Shown: positions 23,746-34,625 of the stretch, piece after piece
Layout of the letters: the number at the start of each line of letters is the position of its first letter
Numbering within the stretch: the stretch's first letter is position 1
Assembly: GCA_963717075.1 (NCBI GenBank)
Contig: CAVQVI010000027.1
Span: 496,001-560,000 of the forward strand
DNA length: 64,000 nucleotides
Direction: 5' to 3'
Source of the DNA: JBGOTP01 sp963717075
GTDB lineage: Bacteria > Acidobacteriota > Vicinamibacteria > Vicinamibacterales > CAVVIG01
Notes under the pieces: generated by a model
The model's database searches: none
The model's input: the letters and a program-made list of their open reading frames with translations, nothing else
Told to the model about the DNA's origin: nothing
Made by a program: the position numbers and the translations under genes

Positions 23746-24901
23746 GAATCGCCTCCGCGCGATTCGCGGCGCCATGGCGGATCGGTCGCTCGATGCGCTC
23801 GTGGTCACGTCGCTGCCAAACATTCTCTACCTGACCAACTTCAGCGGCAGCTCCGGGATGGTGGTCATCACGGGCAGTCGTTTGCACTTCATTACGGACT
23901 TCCGGTACGTGGCCGCCATCTCCGAGACGCGCGGAACGCCTCACGAATGCCCGGATCTCGATCTCGTGACCGTGGAAAGTTCTTACGAGGTTGCGCTTGC
24001 CACGCTTCTCATGACCTTACCGACAGGATCGACCGCCTCTTCCGCCCGAGTCGGATTCGAGGCTGCGCACCTTTCGGTCGCGCGCCACCGCTGGCTCGAG
24101 TCCGCGTTGGGCACGAGCGAGAAGGCCCCGAAACTCGTGCCGGTCGAAGGCATACTGGAGCGGGCCCGGGTGCGAAAGGATGCGTACGAGTTGACCGTGC
24201 TCCGCGAGGCCGCCCGCAGACTCTCGGCGGTGACGTTGGCGGTCTTCACCGATGTGCGCGCCGGACGCACAGAACGCGAAGTGGCGATGTCCATCGACTG
24301 GCGCATACGCGACGCGGGCTTCGAGCGATCAGCGTTTGATACGATCGTTGCTGCGGGGCCAGACGCCGCGCTTCCCCACGCGAGGCCTGGAGATCGAAAG
24401 TTAAGCGAAGGCGACCTCGTCGTGCTGGACTTTGGCGGCGTCTACGACTCATACTGCGTCGACCTGACCCGCACGGTATCAGTGGGTCGGGCCTCGGCCC
24501 GCGCTCGCGAGGTCTACGGCGCGGTCTTGAAGGCCCACGATCTGGCCATTCGAGCGGTTAGACCAGGGGTTTCCCGATTTGCGATCGATGGTGCGGCCCG
24601 CGATTCCCTGGCCGCCGCCGGGATGGGCGAGGCGTTCGGCCATGGAACCGGCCACGGGCTTGGGATCGAGGTGCATGAGGAGCCACGGATCTCCAGGCGG
24701 CGCACCGGGTTGGACACCGGAGAAGCGAGGGGGGCTGGCGACAGCGAGGAAGATGCGGTGGCACCCGGCATGGTGTTCACGATCGAGCCCGGGGCGTACT
24801 TCCCCGGGTGGTCCGGCGTCCGCATTGAGGACGATGTGCTGGTGACCGAAGCCGGCGTGGAAGTGCTGACGGACGTGACGACAGACTTACTGGAGATTTG
24901 A
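23717..24901 (+). CDS. M24 metallopeptidase (Xaa-Pro aminopeptidase/dipeptidase type)
   Basis: A 394-residue pita-bread enzyme. The N-terminal creatinase-like domain covers about 1-165 (LDALVVTSLPNILYLTNFSG). The C-terminal catalytic domain has the five metal ligands in order: VLDFGGVYDSYCVDLTRT (two Asp), GHGTGHGLGIEVHE (His), FTIEPGAY (Glu) and GVRIEDDVLV (Glu). It removes N-terminal residues before proline or splits X-Pro dipeptides. A small insertion of about 15 residues (TGLDTGEARGAGDSEED) lies in a loop near the active site. The start overlaps the TPR gene; the iteron repeat begins at its stop codon. Confidence 0.9.
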   Translation: MSHAPSLALENRLRAIRGAMADRSLDALVVTSLPNILYLTNFSGSSGMVVITGSRLHFITDFRYVAAISETRGTPHECPDLDLVTVESSYEVALATLLMTLPTGSTASSARVGFEAAHLSVARHRWLESALGTSEKAPKLVPVEGILERARVRKDAYELTVLREAARRLSAVTLAVFTDVRAGRTEREVAMSIDWRIRDAGFERSAFDTIVAAGPDAALPHARPGDRKLSEGDLVVLDFGGVYDSYCVDLTRTVSVGRASARAREVYGAVLKAHDLAIRAVRPGVSRFAIDGAARDSLAAAGMGEAFGHGTGHGLGIEVHEEPRISRRRTGLDTGEARGAGDSEEDAVAPGMVFTIEPGAYFPGWSGVRIEDDVLVTEAGVEVLTDVTTDLLEI

Positions 24902-25019
24902 GAATTGCAGGATTGCAGAATTACAGAATTGTGGGAAGGGGACGGAGAGGTAAGGGCTACGCCCCGATTTCCCTACTCACTTCCTGCAATCCTGCAATTC
25001 TGCAATTCTGCAATTCTGA
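24900..25019. repeat. Second inverted iteron array (pepQ-like gene to accB)
   Basis: GAATTGCAGG and GATTGCAGAATTACAG units on the left (24902-24930) face TCCTGCA and ATTCTGCA units on the right (24983-25018), with a 50-base spacer. The design equals that at 12873-12958 and can form a long hairpin between the two genes. Confidence 0.75.
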
Positions 25020-25029
25020 CCACACATAC

Positions 25030-26901
<1,872 letters not shown>

Positions 26902-26913
<12 letters not shown>

Positions 26914-26997
26914 CGGTCGGGCCTACGAACGCCTGAAGGTCGGGCCTACGAATTGCACGGCTACCGCGGATCGTAGGCCCGACCTTCAGGTCGGGCG
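26902..26997. repeat. REP-like palindromes, cluster 1
   Basis: Three units of the palindromic element with core CCCGACC(T)TCAGGTCGGG flanked by CGTAGG/CCTACG: 26902-26927, 26931-26950 (half) and 26972-26997. The outer two face each other. The cluster fills the accC-thiE gap and provides the accC stop. Confidence 0.85.
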
Positions 26998-27011
26998 TCG
27001 ATGATCACGTG

Positions 27012-27654
27012 ATGACCCTGCCCAAGAGCCCTCTTCACGCCATCTGCGACGCGGACGCGTGCGAGCGTGCTGGATGGACACTCGTGGACTTCGCATCGGC
27101 CTGTCTCTGCGGGGGTGCGCGCATCCTCCAGATCAGGGCCAAGTTCGCCTCCGGCCAGTGGTTCCTCGACACGACGCTGGCGGTGGGTGAGCGTGCCCGG
27201 CAGGCCGGCGCGGTCGTCATCGTCAACGATCGCGTCCGACATCGCCCGCCTGGCGGCGGCCGACGGGGTTCACGTCGGACAGGACGATCTGGCCCCGAAG
27301 GACGTTCGATTGGTCGTCGGTCCCGCCGCGATCGTGGGACTTTCCACGCATACGATCGATCAGATCGACGCGGCCGTGATGGAGCCCGTGTGCTACGTCG
27401 CCGTCGGGCCGGTCTTCGGCACGGCGACGAAGGTCACCGGATATGAGGCCGTTGGTCTGGAGCGCGTGCGCGCGTCCGCTGAACGGGCGGCGGCACACTC
27501 GCTGCCGCTCGTGGCCATTGGCGGGATCACACTCGAACGCGCCGCGGATGTGCTCGACGCCGGGGCCAACTCGGTGGCGGTCATCAGCGACCTTCTGAAG
27601 ACAGGAGATCCCGAGGCGCGCGTGCGCGCGTATCTGGATCGACTCTCGTCCTAG
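27012..27654 (+). CDS. thiE: Thiamine-phosphate synthase (one-base frameshift)
   Basis: A TIM-barrel enzyme that joins the pyrimidine and thiazole halves of thiamine. The first frame gives LQIRAKFASGQWFLD (family LQLRxK) and AVVIVNDRV. An extra base near 27231-27238 shifts the frame, and the next continues with DIARLAAADGVHVGQDDL, VGLSTHT, YVAVGPVFGTATK and LVAIGGITLERAADVLDAGA. These are the phosphate-binding motifs of ThiE. Repaired, the protein has about 213 residues, the normal size. No other thi gene is nearby. Confidence 0.88.
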
Positions 27655-27805
27655 CTCTCAGGTGCCGGACTGTCAGCTCTCACACTCACTGGTCGGCCTG
27701 CGCTTCGACACCCGGTTCATCGCGGTGAGCGAAAAGCTGAGGGCTGAAAGCTGAAATATACTGTGGCCGCACTGCCCAATTTCGTCCAGAGACGGGGATC
27801 GCCAG

Positions 27806-29315
27806 ATGATGCGTCAACTGTTTGCCACGAAGTCGCTCAGCCTGCTCCTCGAGGAAATGGCGGGCGAGAACAGGCTGCGCCGAGTGCTCGGCCCCGTTCA
27901 ACTCACATCTCTCGGCGTCGGCGCCATTATCGGCGCTGGAATTTTCGTCGCGACTGGCGCGGCCGCGCACAACGTGGCGGGGCCAGCGCTGATGCTGTCG
28001 TACGTCGTTGCCGGTGTGACCTGCATCTTCGCCGCACTCTGCTACGCCGAGTTCGCATCGATGGTGCCGGTGGCCGGGTCGGCGTACACGTATGCGTACG
28101 CGACGCTCGGCGAGCTGTTCGCCTGGATCATCGGCTGGGACCTCATTCTCGAGTACGCGGTCGGGTCCGCCACAGTGGCGAACGGGTGGTCGGGATATTT
28201 CCAGAGTGTACTCGCCAAGTTCGGCGTGCATTTCCCGGTGGCGCTGAGCGGTCCGCCGATTATCTACGACACCGCGGCCGGTCACTTCGTGCGCACGGGC
28301 GGAATCGTGAACCTGCCGGCTATTCTCGTCGTCGCCTTGATCACCGCCGTGCTCGTGAAGGGCATCCAGGAGAGCGCGAGCTTCAATGCGGCGATGGTGT
28401 TCTTGAAGGTCACCGTCGTGCTGTTCGTGATTCTGGTCGGCGCCTTCTACATCGATCCGGCCAACTGGGATCCATTCGCGCCTTACGGGATGACCGGCGT
28501 CAGTTTCTTCGGCCATACGCTCATGGGGCAGGTGAACGCGGGAGGTCAGCCCGTGGGCATGCTCGCCGGCGCGGCGATCATCTTCTTCGCGTACATCGGC
28601 TTCGACTCCGTGTCGACCCACGCCGAGGAGGCCAGAAACCCGAAGCGCGACGTCCCGATCGGCATCATCGCCTCGCTGCTGATCTGCACGGTGCTGTACA
28701 TCGCGGTCGTGGCGGTGCTCACCGGCATGGTCAGCTACGAACGCCTGAGCGCGGATGCCGGCGTGTCGGACGCGTTCAAGCAGGCGGGCCTTCCATGGGC
28801 AGAGTTCATCATCGCCGCTGCAGGTGTGGCGGGCATCACGTCGGTGCTGCTCGTGCTGATGCTCTCGGCGCCACGCGTGTTTCTGGCGATGGCGCGGGAC
28901 GGCATGGTGCCGCAGCACTTCTTTGGCTGACGTTCATCCAACCTTTCGCACGCCCTGGAAGTCGACCATTCTCGTCGGCGTATTCGTGGCTGTGCTGACT
29001 GGGTTTCTGCCGATCGATGCGCTGCTGCACCTGACCAACATCGGGACGCTGTTCGCCTTCGTGATCGTGTGCGCGGCGGTGCTCATCATGCGTCAGACAA
29101 ATCCTGACGCCGAACGGCCCTTTCGCGCACCCTTCTATCCGGTCGTGCCGATTCTTGGCATCCTGAGCTGCCTGCTCCTGATGTTTTCGCTGCCGGTGGA
29201 GAACTGGTATCGGCTGATTCTCTGGATGGCGCTCGGGCTGGTCATCTACTTCAGCTACAGCATGCACCACAGCAAGCTGCGCGGCACCTCGTCCGGCGCC
29301 TCGAGTCGGTCGTGA
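27806..29315 (+). CDS. APC-family amino acid permease (one-base frameshift)
   Basis: The first frame encodes eight to nine transmembrane helices, with LGVGAIIGAGIFVATGAAA in helix 1, the APC signature, and SFNAAMVFLKVTVVLFVILV further on. It stops right after GMVPQHFFG. The next frame resumes with DVHPTFRTPWKSTILVGVFV and supplies the last three to four helices (RPFRAPFYPVVPILGILSC). One extra G near 28925 explains this. Repaired, the protein is about 500 residues with 12 helices, typical of cationic or broad amino-acid transporters. The stop overlaps a GTG in front of folD, so the two are likely coupled. Confidence 0.88.
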
Positions 29316-29317
29316 CC

Positions 29318-30289
29318 ATGGCGCGTGTACTCGATGGGGTGGCCATCGCCGAACACATCCGCGCGGAAGTGCGTCCAGCCGTGGACGCGTTTACGGCCCG
29401 CGCCGGGCGACCGCCCGGGCTTGGCATCGTCCTCGTGGGCGACGATCCGGCATCGGCGATTTACGTGAGAAACAAACTGAAGTCGGCCGGAGACAACGGG
29501 CTTCGCGCCGATCTCGAGCGGTTGCCGGCTTCCGCGACACTCGCGGATCTGCTGCGTGTCGTCGATCGACTCAATCGCAGCGATGTGCACGACGGGATTC
29601 TGGTCCAATCGCCGCTGCCGGACGCCATGGGACCGGATGCCGAACGACGTGTGTTCGATGCTGTCGATGCCAAGAAGGACGTTGATGGCTTTCATCCGCT
29701 CAACGTTGGACGCCTGGTGCAGAACCGCGCGACCATTGCCGCCGGGACGCCCTCCGGAGTCATCGAAATCCTCGAACGATCGGGGGTCGCGATTGCGGGC
29801 CGGCGGGCCGTGGTCATCGGCCGCAGCGATATCGTCGGCAAACCCATGGCGTTGCTGCTGCTGCATCGGCATGCGACGGTGACGATCTGTCATTCGAGAA
29901 CGAGCGACCTGGCGAGTGTGTCGCGCGAGGCTGATATCCTCGTTGCGGCGATTGGCCGCCCGGGCTTTGTGACCCCCGACTTCATCAAGCCCGGCGCGAC
30001 CGTCGTGGATGTCGGCACGACGCAAGTCACCGATCGCGCCACGGTCGAGCGGCTGTATCCAGAAGGATCGAGGAGACGCGACACATTCGATCGACGCGGG
30101 TCGCTCGTCGTCGGGGACGTACACCCGGATGTGGCCGCCGTGGCCGGGGCGCTGACGCCGGTTCCCGGTGGTGTCGGCCCGCTCACGATTGTGATGCTGC
30201 TGAGAAACACGCTGCGCGTCGCCGAGGCCCGACTGGAGAGAGCAGGCAAGGCGGGTGGGCCAGGCGAGACAGGCAGGGAGAATGCTTGA
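29318..30289 (+). CDS. folD: Methylenetetrahydrofolate dehydrogenase/cyclohydrolase
   Basis: A 323-residue bifunctional one-carbon enzyme. Motifs: VGDDPASAIYVRNK with the Tyr and Lys of the active site (the family has YxxxK), VQSPLP, KDVDGFHPLNVGRL, VVIGRSDIVGKPMALLLL in the NADP fold and PGGVGPLTIVMLL near the end. It is about 30 residues longer than usual because of a loop (YPEGSRRRDTFDRRG) and a basic tail. ATG at 29318 is preferred; a GTG at 29312 overlapping the permease stop is possible. Confidence 0.93.
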   Translation: MARVLDGVAIAEHIRAEVRPAVDAFTARAGRPPGLGIVLVGDDPASAIYVRNKLKSAGDNGLRADLERLPASATLADLLRVVDRLNRSDVHDGILVQSPLPDAMGPDAERRVFDAVDAKKDVDGFHPLNVGRLVQNRATIAAGTPSGVIEILERSGVAIAGRRAVVIGRSDIVGKPMALLLLHRHATVTICHSRTSDLASVSREADILVAAIGRPGFVTPDFIKPGATVVDVGTTQVTDRATVERLYPEGSRRRDTFDRRGSLVVGDVHPDVAAVAGALTPVPGGVGPLTIVMLLRNTLRVAEARLERAGKAGGPGETGRENA

Positions 30290-30346
30290 GAGGGCGTCTC
30301 CGCTCGTTCGTGCTCGGCCCGCCAGCCGCACCTGCCTGGCCTGCCT

Positions 30347-30949
30347 GTGACACGGGTCGCGCTCACCGGCGGCATCGCGACAGGGAAGAGCTATGTGCTC
30401 GAGCGATTCCGGCGGCTTGGTGTCCCGTGTCTCGACGCGGACGAGCTTGCGCGCGGAGTGACGGCTGCGGGGACAGAGGCCACGCGTGCGATCGCGGAAC
30501 GTTTCGGCGCCTCCGTTCTCGATAGCAACGGGGCGGTCGATCGACCGAAGTTGGCGGCGATTGTGTTTGCCGATGCGGCGGCCCGGCGCGATCTCGAGGC
30601 CATCGTCCATCCCGCCGTGTATCGCGCCATTTCCGCCGGGCTTCGAGCGTTCGAACTCCTCGGGGGTTCACCCGTCGCGATCGTGGACATCCCGCTCTTG
30701 TATGAAACCGGTCGCCAGGTCGATTTCGATCGCGTCGTTGCGACCGTCTGCTCGTCTGCGACACAGCTGGGACGGCTTCGAGCACGCGGCATGAGTGATG
30801 ACGACGCGCGCCAACGAATCGCGGCACAGATGTCCGCTCAGGAGAAAGCTGCGCGCGCCGACTTCGTCATTCGCACTGACGGGACGTTTGAAGAGACGGA
30901 CGCAGACGTCGAGCGGGTCTGGAGGAATCTCGGGCCGGACGGGCGCTAA
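30347..30949 (+). CDS. coaE: Dephospho-CoA kinase
   Basis: A 200-residue P-loop kinase for the last step of coenzyme A synthesis. It has TGGIATGKS (Walker A), the LDADELAR site (family DAD), IVHPAVYR, VAIVDIPLLYETG and ERRLRAR-type RLRARGMSDDDARQRIAAQM. The start is GTG at 30347, 57 bp after folD. It converges with lapB, overlapping its 3' end by 4 bases. Confidence 0.93.
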   Translation: MTRVALTGGIATGKSYVLERFRRLGVPCLDADELARGVTAAGTEATRAIAERFGASVLDSNGAVDRPKLAAIVFADAAARRDLEAIVHPAVYRAISAGLRAFELLGGSPVAIVDIPLLYETGRQVDFDRVVATVCSSATQLGRLRARGMSDDDARQRIAAQMSAQEKAARADFVIRTDGTFEETDADVERVWRNLGPDGR

Positions 30950-32154
30950 GCTTCCACCTCGGCCGTGTCCTGGGCGGGAGCGATTCTCTCCTCGACGAAC
31001 GTATTCCAGTCATGACAGTGGGGGCACTGCCAGAGGAGTTCCGTGCTTCGATAGCGGCAACGCATGCAGACGTGGGGGTCCAGGTAGAAGACCGCGTGCT
31101 GGGTCAGTTCGCCGTAGCGATCGACGAGGGACTTGGGGTGACGCAGTTGTCCAAGCGCGCGCCAGATCGCCTGGTGAATGCTCAGCGCGTGCGGATTCTG
31201 CACGAGCGCGGCGAAGAGCATGTCGAGCGCCTCCTGAGGCTGGCCGTTCCCCGCGAGGTGCCGCGACAGAGCGAGCCTCGCGCGCCAGTCCTGCGGATTG
31301 TCTGCGATGAGCCGCTGACAGAGGCGCGTAAATCGCTCTGGCACTCCATTCCGGACGGCGAGCGTTTCGATCCGGTCGAATGCCAGGTAGGCGCGGTCGG
31401 GAGCCACTTGCACGAGTGCGTCCCAGATGGCCGCGGCGCCCTTCTCGTTGTTCTGCGCCATGCGGACGTCTCCGAGATTCAGGTAGGCCGGCACGGCGCG
31501 CGCGTCGAGTTCGATCGCGGCCTGAAACCGCCGCGTGGCTTCGCTGTAGTCCCTGCGGCGGAGGGCTTCGAGGCCGATTTCATTCTCGAGAAAGGCGAGA
31601 ATCGCCTGGTTCTGCGGCTGGGAGTCGGTGGCGGCCAGCTTCGTCAGCCGCTGGCGTGTGTCGTAGGCGTCGGTCCACTCATGCTGTTCTTCGTGGAGTT
31701 TCTGAAGATTGACCAGCGCGTACTCGTTCTTGGGATCGAGCCGAAGGACCTCGTTGAATGCTTCGAGCGCGCGATCGACGAAGCCTCCGCGCTTGTAGTC
31801 CAGTCCGAGACACAGCAGCACGTAGGCATGCTCCAGCCGGCTCAGGCGCGATCGCTGCAGGAGCGACTGGTGCACCGTGATCGCCTTGCCCACCTGTCCC
31901 TTCTCGCGGTACAGGTTGCCAAGGATCATGTGCACTTCGAGCGCGTCCGTGTCCAGACTAGCCGCCCGGCTCAGCTCTTCGATCGCCAGATCGATTTGAT
32001 TCGCAACGAGGAAGTTCAGGCCGAGGATGTAGTGTGGGGACTCTCGTGCGCGCCGCCGGTCGATCCACTTGCCGCCCCGCAGCTTGTAGCGCTCCCACGC
32101 CTTCCCGATCGCCAGACCGGCGAGCAGCGCAATGAGGGCGGCGAGAAAACTCAC
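30946..32154 (-). CDS. lapB: LapB/YciM-like TPR protein with C-terminal rubredoxin-type zinc site
   Basis: A 402-residue protein from a GTG that overlaps the kdsC stop (GTGA). It has one N-terminal membrane helix (SFLAALIALLAGLAIGKAWE), then TPR repeats over residues 45-330 (HYILGLNFLVANQIDLAIEE, VHMILGNLYREKGQVGKAI) and a C-terminal CMRC...CPHC pair (about 371-388) as in rubredoxin. In E. coli LapB controls LpxC turnover and coordinates LPS assembly. Its position next to four Kdo genes fits that role, although LapB and kds genes are not adjacent in E. coli. Confidence 0.88.
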   Translation of the reverse strand: MSFLAALIALLAGLAIGKAWERYKLRGGKWIDRRRARESPHYILGLNFLVANQIDLAIEELSRAASLDTDALEVHMILGNLYREKGQVGKAITVHQSLLQRSRLSRLEHAYVLLCLGLDYKRGGFVDRALEAFNEVLRLDPKNEYALVNLQKLHEEQHEWTDAYDTRQRLTKLAATDSQPQNQAILAFLENEIGLEALRRRDYSEATRRFQAAIELDARAVPAYLNLGDVRMAQNNEKGAAAIWDALVQVAPDRAYLAFDRIETLAVRNGVPERFTRLCQRLIADNPQDWRARLALSRHLAGNGQPQEALDMLFAALVQNPHALSIHQAIWRALGQLRHPKSLVDRYGELTQHAVFYLDPHVCMRCRYRSTELLWQCPHCHDWNTFVEERIAPAQDTAEVEA

Positions 32155-32702
32155 CGTCTCTCCCCTTCGCGAAGATAGGTCGTCACCACACCCTCCCAGA
32201 GGCCCTGCGCACGCAGGATCGTTTCGACCAACTCCCGTACCGCCCCGCCACCCCCCGGAGCCCTGCTGACCCAATCGACGCGCGATCGCACTTCCGGGAC
32301 AGCGTCGGCCGGCGCGGCCGATAGCCCAACACGCCGGAGCACGGCCAGGTCCACGATGTCGTCGCCCATGTAGGCGACGTCGGCGTCCGCGATTCCCTCG
32401 TCGGCAAGGATTCCCTCGTACGCGGCGGCCTTGCTCGACACCCCCTGATGGACGAGCGTGATTCCGAGCTGCGCCGCCCGGTGGGGTGTCGTGGCCGAGG
32501 ATCGCGCGGACAGCAGACCGACCTTCACGCCGGACCGCTGCGCCCACACCAATGCAATGCCGTCGCGAATACCGAAACGCTTGCTCTCACTCCCATCGGC
32601 GTGAATGATCACGGCGCCGTCGGTCAGCACGCCGTCCACGTCGAAGAGCAGCAGCTTGATGCGCGCCGCTTTGGCCGCCAGGATTATCGGATCCGGGTTC
32701 AA
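32151..32702 (-). CDS. kdsC: 3-deoxy-D-manno-octulosonate 8-phosphate phosphatase
   Basis: A 183-residue HAD phosphatase of the C0 (capless) type. Motif I is LLFDVDGVLTDG (nucleophile Asp and acid Asp), followed by FGIRDGIALVWAQRSG, GLLSARSS (motif II), a conserved lysine segment (QGVSSKAAAYEGIL) and YMGDDIVDLAVLRRVGL (motif IV). It releases phosphate from Kdo-8-P. It sits between kdsD and lapB in a tight minus-strand cluster with a 0-4 base spacing. Confidence 0.93.
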   Translation of the reverse strand: MNPDPIILAAKAARIKLLLFDVDGVLTDGAVIIHADGSESKRFGIRDGIALVWAQRSGVKVGLLSARSSATTPHRAAQLGITLVHQGVSSKAAAYEGILADEGIADADVAYMGDDIVDLAVLRRVGLSAAPADAVPEVRSRVDWVSRAPGGGGAVRELVETILRAQGLWEGVVTTYLREGERR

Positions 32703-33665
32703 CTAGACCATTCCTGTGCGCCAGAGATTGTGCAAATGCACCACGCCCGCCACGCGTTCTGTGCTCGGGTCGATCACCACAATCGACGTGATCTTGCGTT
32801 GTTCCATGATGTTCAGTGCTTCCACGGCGAGCGTCGTCGGCGGAACGGCCACTGGACCTCGAGTCATGACCTCGGCTGCGCTCAGCTCGAGAATGTTGGC
32901 GGCTCGCTGCATCTGCCGGCGAAGGTCGCCGTCGGTAATGATGCCAAGCAGTCTCTCTTCTTCGTCGATGACGCAGGTCATACCCAAGCCCTTGCTCGAC
33001 ATCTCGTGGATCACGTCTGGCATGCGGCTGTCGGCAGACACGGTAGGGCAGTGCTTACCGCCATGCATCAGGTGCTCGACGCGCATCAGACGCTTCCCCA
33101 GCTTCCCGCCCGGATGAAGGTTCGCAAAGTCTTCCTGTTTGAACCCCTTTTCCGCGCTCACCGTCATGGCGAGCGCATCGCCAATGGCGAGTGCCGCTGT
33201 CGTGCTCGCCGTCGGCACGAGGTTCAGCGGGCAGGCTTCTTCAGTCACGCTGCAGTCGAGCGCAACGTCGGCAGCATGCGCGAGTGTGGAATCGGGACCG
33301 CCCGTGATTGCGATAAGTCGGGCGCCGAGGCGTCGAATGGTTTCGAGGAGACCAAGGATCTCTGCGGTTTCGCCGCTGTTGGACAATGCCAGGACGACGT
33401 CGCTCGATTGAATGACGCCCAGATCGCCGTGGATTGCCTCGGCCGGGTGCAGAAAGAACGCCGGCGTGCCGGTACTCGTCAGCGTTGCCGCGATCTTCCG
33501 ACAGATGATGCCCGATTTGCCCATGCCGGTGAGGATGACGCGGCCGCGGCATTGCAGGAGCAGCTCCACGGCGCAGTCGAAATGGTGGTTCACCCTCGGG
33601 ACCAGCGCGAGGATGGCGGCGGCTTCTGTCTCGAGCACCCGCCGCGCGAGAGCGAGATCAGCCAT
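32703..33665 (-). CDS. kdsD: Arabinose-5-phosphate isomerase
   Basis: A 320-residue KdsD/KpsF enzyme. The SIS domain (about 25-170) has GRVILTGMGKSGIICRKIAA, HPAEAIHGDLG, ALSNSGETAEI and PTASTTAALAIGDALA. Two CBS domains follow (about 205-320), with the connecting HPGGKLGKRL. It interconverts ribulose 5-phosphate and arabinose 5-phosphate, the entry to Kdo. The ATG at 33665 overlaps the kdsA 3' end by 8 bases. Confidence 0.94.
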   Translation of the reverse strand: MADLALARRVLETEAAAILALVPRVNHHFDCAVELLLQCRGRVILTGMGKSGIICRKIAATLTSTGTPAFFLHPAEAIHGDLGVIQSSDVVLALSNSGETAEILGLLETIRRLGARLIAITGGPDSTLAHAADVALDCSVTEEACPLNLVPTASTTAALAIGDALAMTVSAEKGFKQEDFANLHPGGKLGKRLMRVEHLMHGGKHCPTVSADSRMPDVIHEMSSKGLGMTCVIDEEERLLGIITDGDLRRQMQRAANILELSAAEVMTRGPVAVPPTTLAVEALNIMEQRKITSIVVIDPSTERVAGVVHLHNLWRTGMV

Positions 33666-34491
33666 GGACCGCAGCGCCCTTCGTGATGGCGTCGAGCGCC
33701 ATGAGTCGCCGGAGGAGCGGTTCGAGCCGATCGAGCCGCAACGCGTTCTGTGCATCACTCTTCGCGTGTGCCGGATCCTCGTGGACTTCCAGAAAGACGC
33801 CGTCCACTCCCGCGGCCACGCCAGCCGATGCCATGGGCTCGATGTACTGTGCGAGGCCGGCCGTCACACCGTCACCACCGCCGGGCAACTGTAGACTGTG
33901 CGTGACGTCGAAGACGACGGGGATTCCCTGCTCGCGCATCATCGGAAATGCTCGCATGTCGACGACGAGGTTGTGATAGCCAAAGCTTGTGCCCCGCTCG
34001 GTCACGAAGACCCGTGGGTTACCGGCATCGACGACCTTCGCGACCGCGTGCTTGATGTCGTCCGGTGCGAGAAACTGTCCCTTCTTGATGTTGACCACGC
34101 GGCCCGTTCTGGCGGCCGCAACCAGCAAATCGGTCTGACGGCAGAGGAAGGCCGGAATCTGCACCACGTCGGCGACCTCGGCAGCTGCCTCGGCCTGGGA
34201 GGGCTCATGGATGTCGGTGAGAATGGGGATGTGCAGCGCGGCCTTGATGCCGCGCAACACTCGCAGACCCTCAGTGAGCCCAGGGCCTCGGAACGATCGG
34301 TTGGAGGTGCGATTCGCTTTGTCGTAGGACGCCTTGAAGACGAACGGCACGCGAAGTCGACGAGCAATGTCGGTCAGACGCCGGGCGATCTCGGCGGCGT
34401 GCGGCTCGCTCTCGATCACACACGGGCCGGCCACCAGGACGAAGGGAGCGTCGCCGCCAATGGTGATATCGCCTAGATGCACAGCCGTCAC
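33658..34491 (-). CDS. kdsA: 3-deoxy-8-phosphooctulonate synthase
   Basis: A 277-residue Kdo-8-P synthase that condenses arabinose 5-phosphate with phosphoenolpyruvate. Signatures are VLVAGPCVIESE, PFVFKASYDKANRTS, PILTDIHEPSQAE, QIPAFLCRQTDLLVAAA, VNIKKGQFLAP and TERGTSFGYHNLVVDMR. The start is GTG at 34491 (MTAVHLGDI). A perfect TATAAT ends 6 bases upstream. It heads kdsA-kdsD-kdsC-lapB. Confidence 0.95.
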   Translation of the reverse strand: MTAVHLGDITIGGDAPFVLVAGPCVIESEPHAAEIARRLTDIARRLRVPFVFKASYDKANRTSNRSFRGPGLTEGLRVLRGIKAALHIPILTDIHEPSQAEAAAEVADVVQIPAFLCRQTDLLVAAARTGRVVNIKKGQFLAPDDIKHAVAKVVDAGNPRVFVTERGTSFGYHNLVVDMRAFPMMREQGIPVVFDVTHSLQLPGGGDGVTAGLAQYIEPMASAGVAAGVDGVFLEVHEDPAHAKSDAQNALRLDRLEPLLRRLMALDAITKGAAVHG

Positions 34492-34497
34492 GGAGCC

Positions 34498-34503
34498 ATT
34501 ATA
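34498..34503 (-). promoter_or_regulatory. -10 box of a leaderless kdsA promoter
   Basis: A perfect TATAAT on the minus strand lies six bases before the kdsA GTG, so the start site should fall on the start codon. No -35 was recognised; a REP palindrome occupies the upstream side. Confidence 0.55.
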
Positions 34504-34521
34504 TGAGCGCAGGCCCGCAGG

Positions 34522-34596
34522 CGTAGGCCCGACCTTCAGGTCGGGCGTGACATGGGCCTGTTGGTCGTGACGCCCGACCTAAAGGTCGGACCTACG
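34522..34596. repeat. REP-like palindrome pair, cluster 2
   Basis: Two facing units, 34522-34547 (CGTAGGCCCGACCTTCAG start) and 34571-34596 (CGCCCGACCTAAAGGTCGGA start), in the gap between the pyrG stop and kdsA. Confidence 0.85.
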
Positions 34597-34625
34597 TACT
34601 GACCTGACCTACCTGCCCCGTAAGC

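Noticed and set aside
28915..28940. Programmed +1 frameshift near the early stop of the permease
   Set aside because: Five other unrelated genes show the same one-base insertion pattern, so a common technical cause is simpler.
27763..28998. A 411-codon plus-strand frame that overlaps the permease
   Set aside because: Arg-rich, no hydrophobic segments; the permease frame has clear membrane helices and APC motifs.
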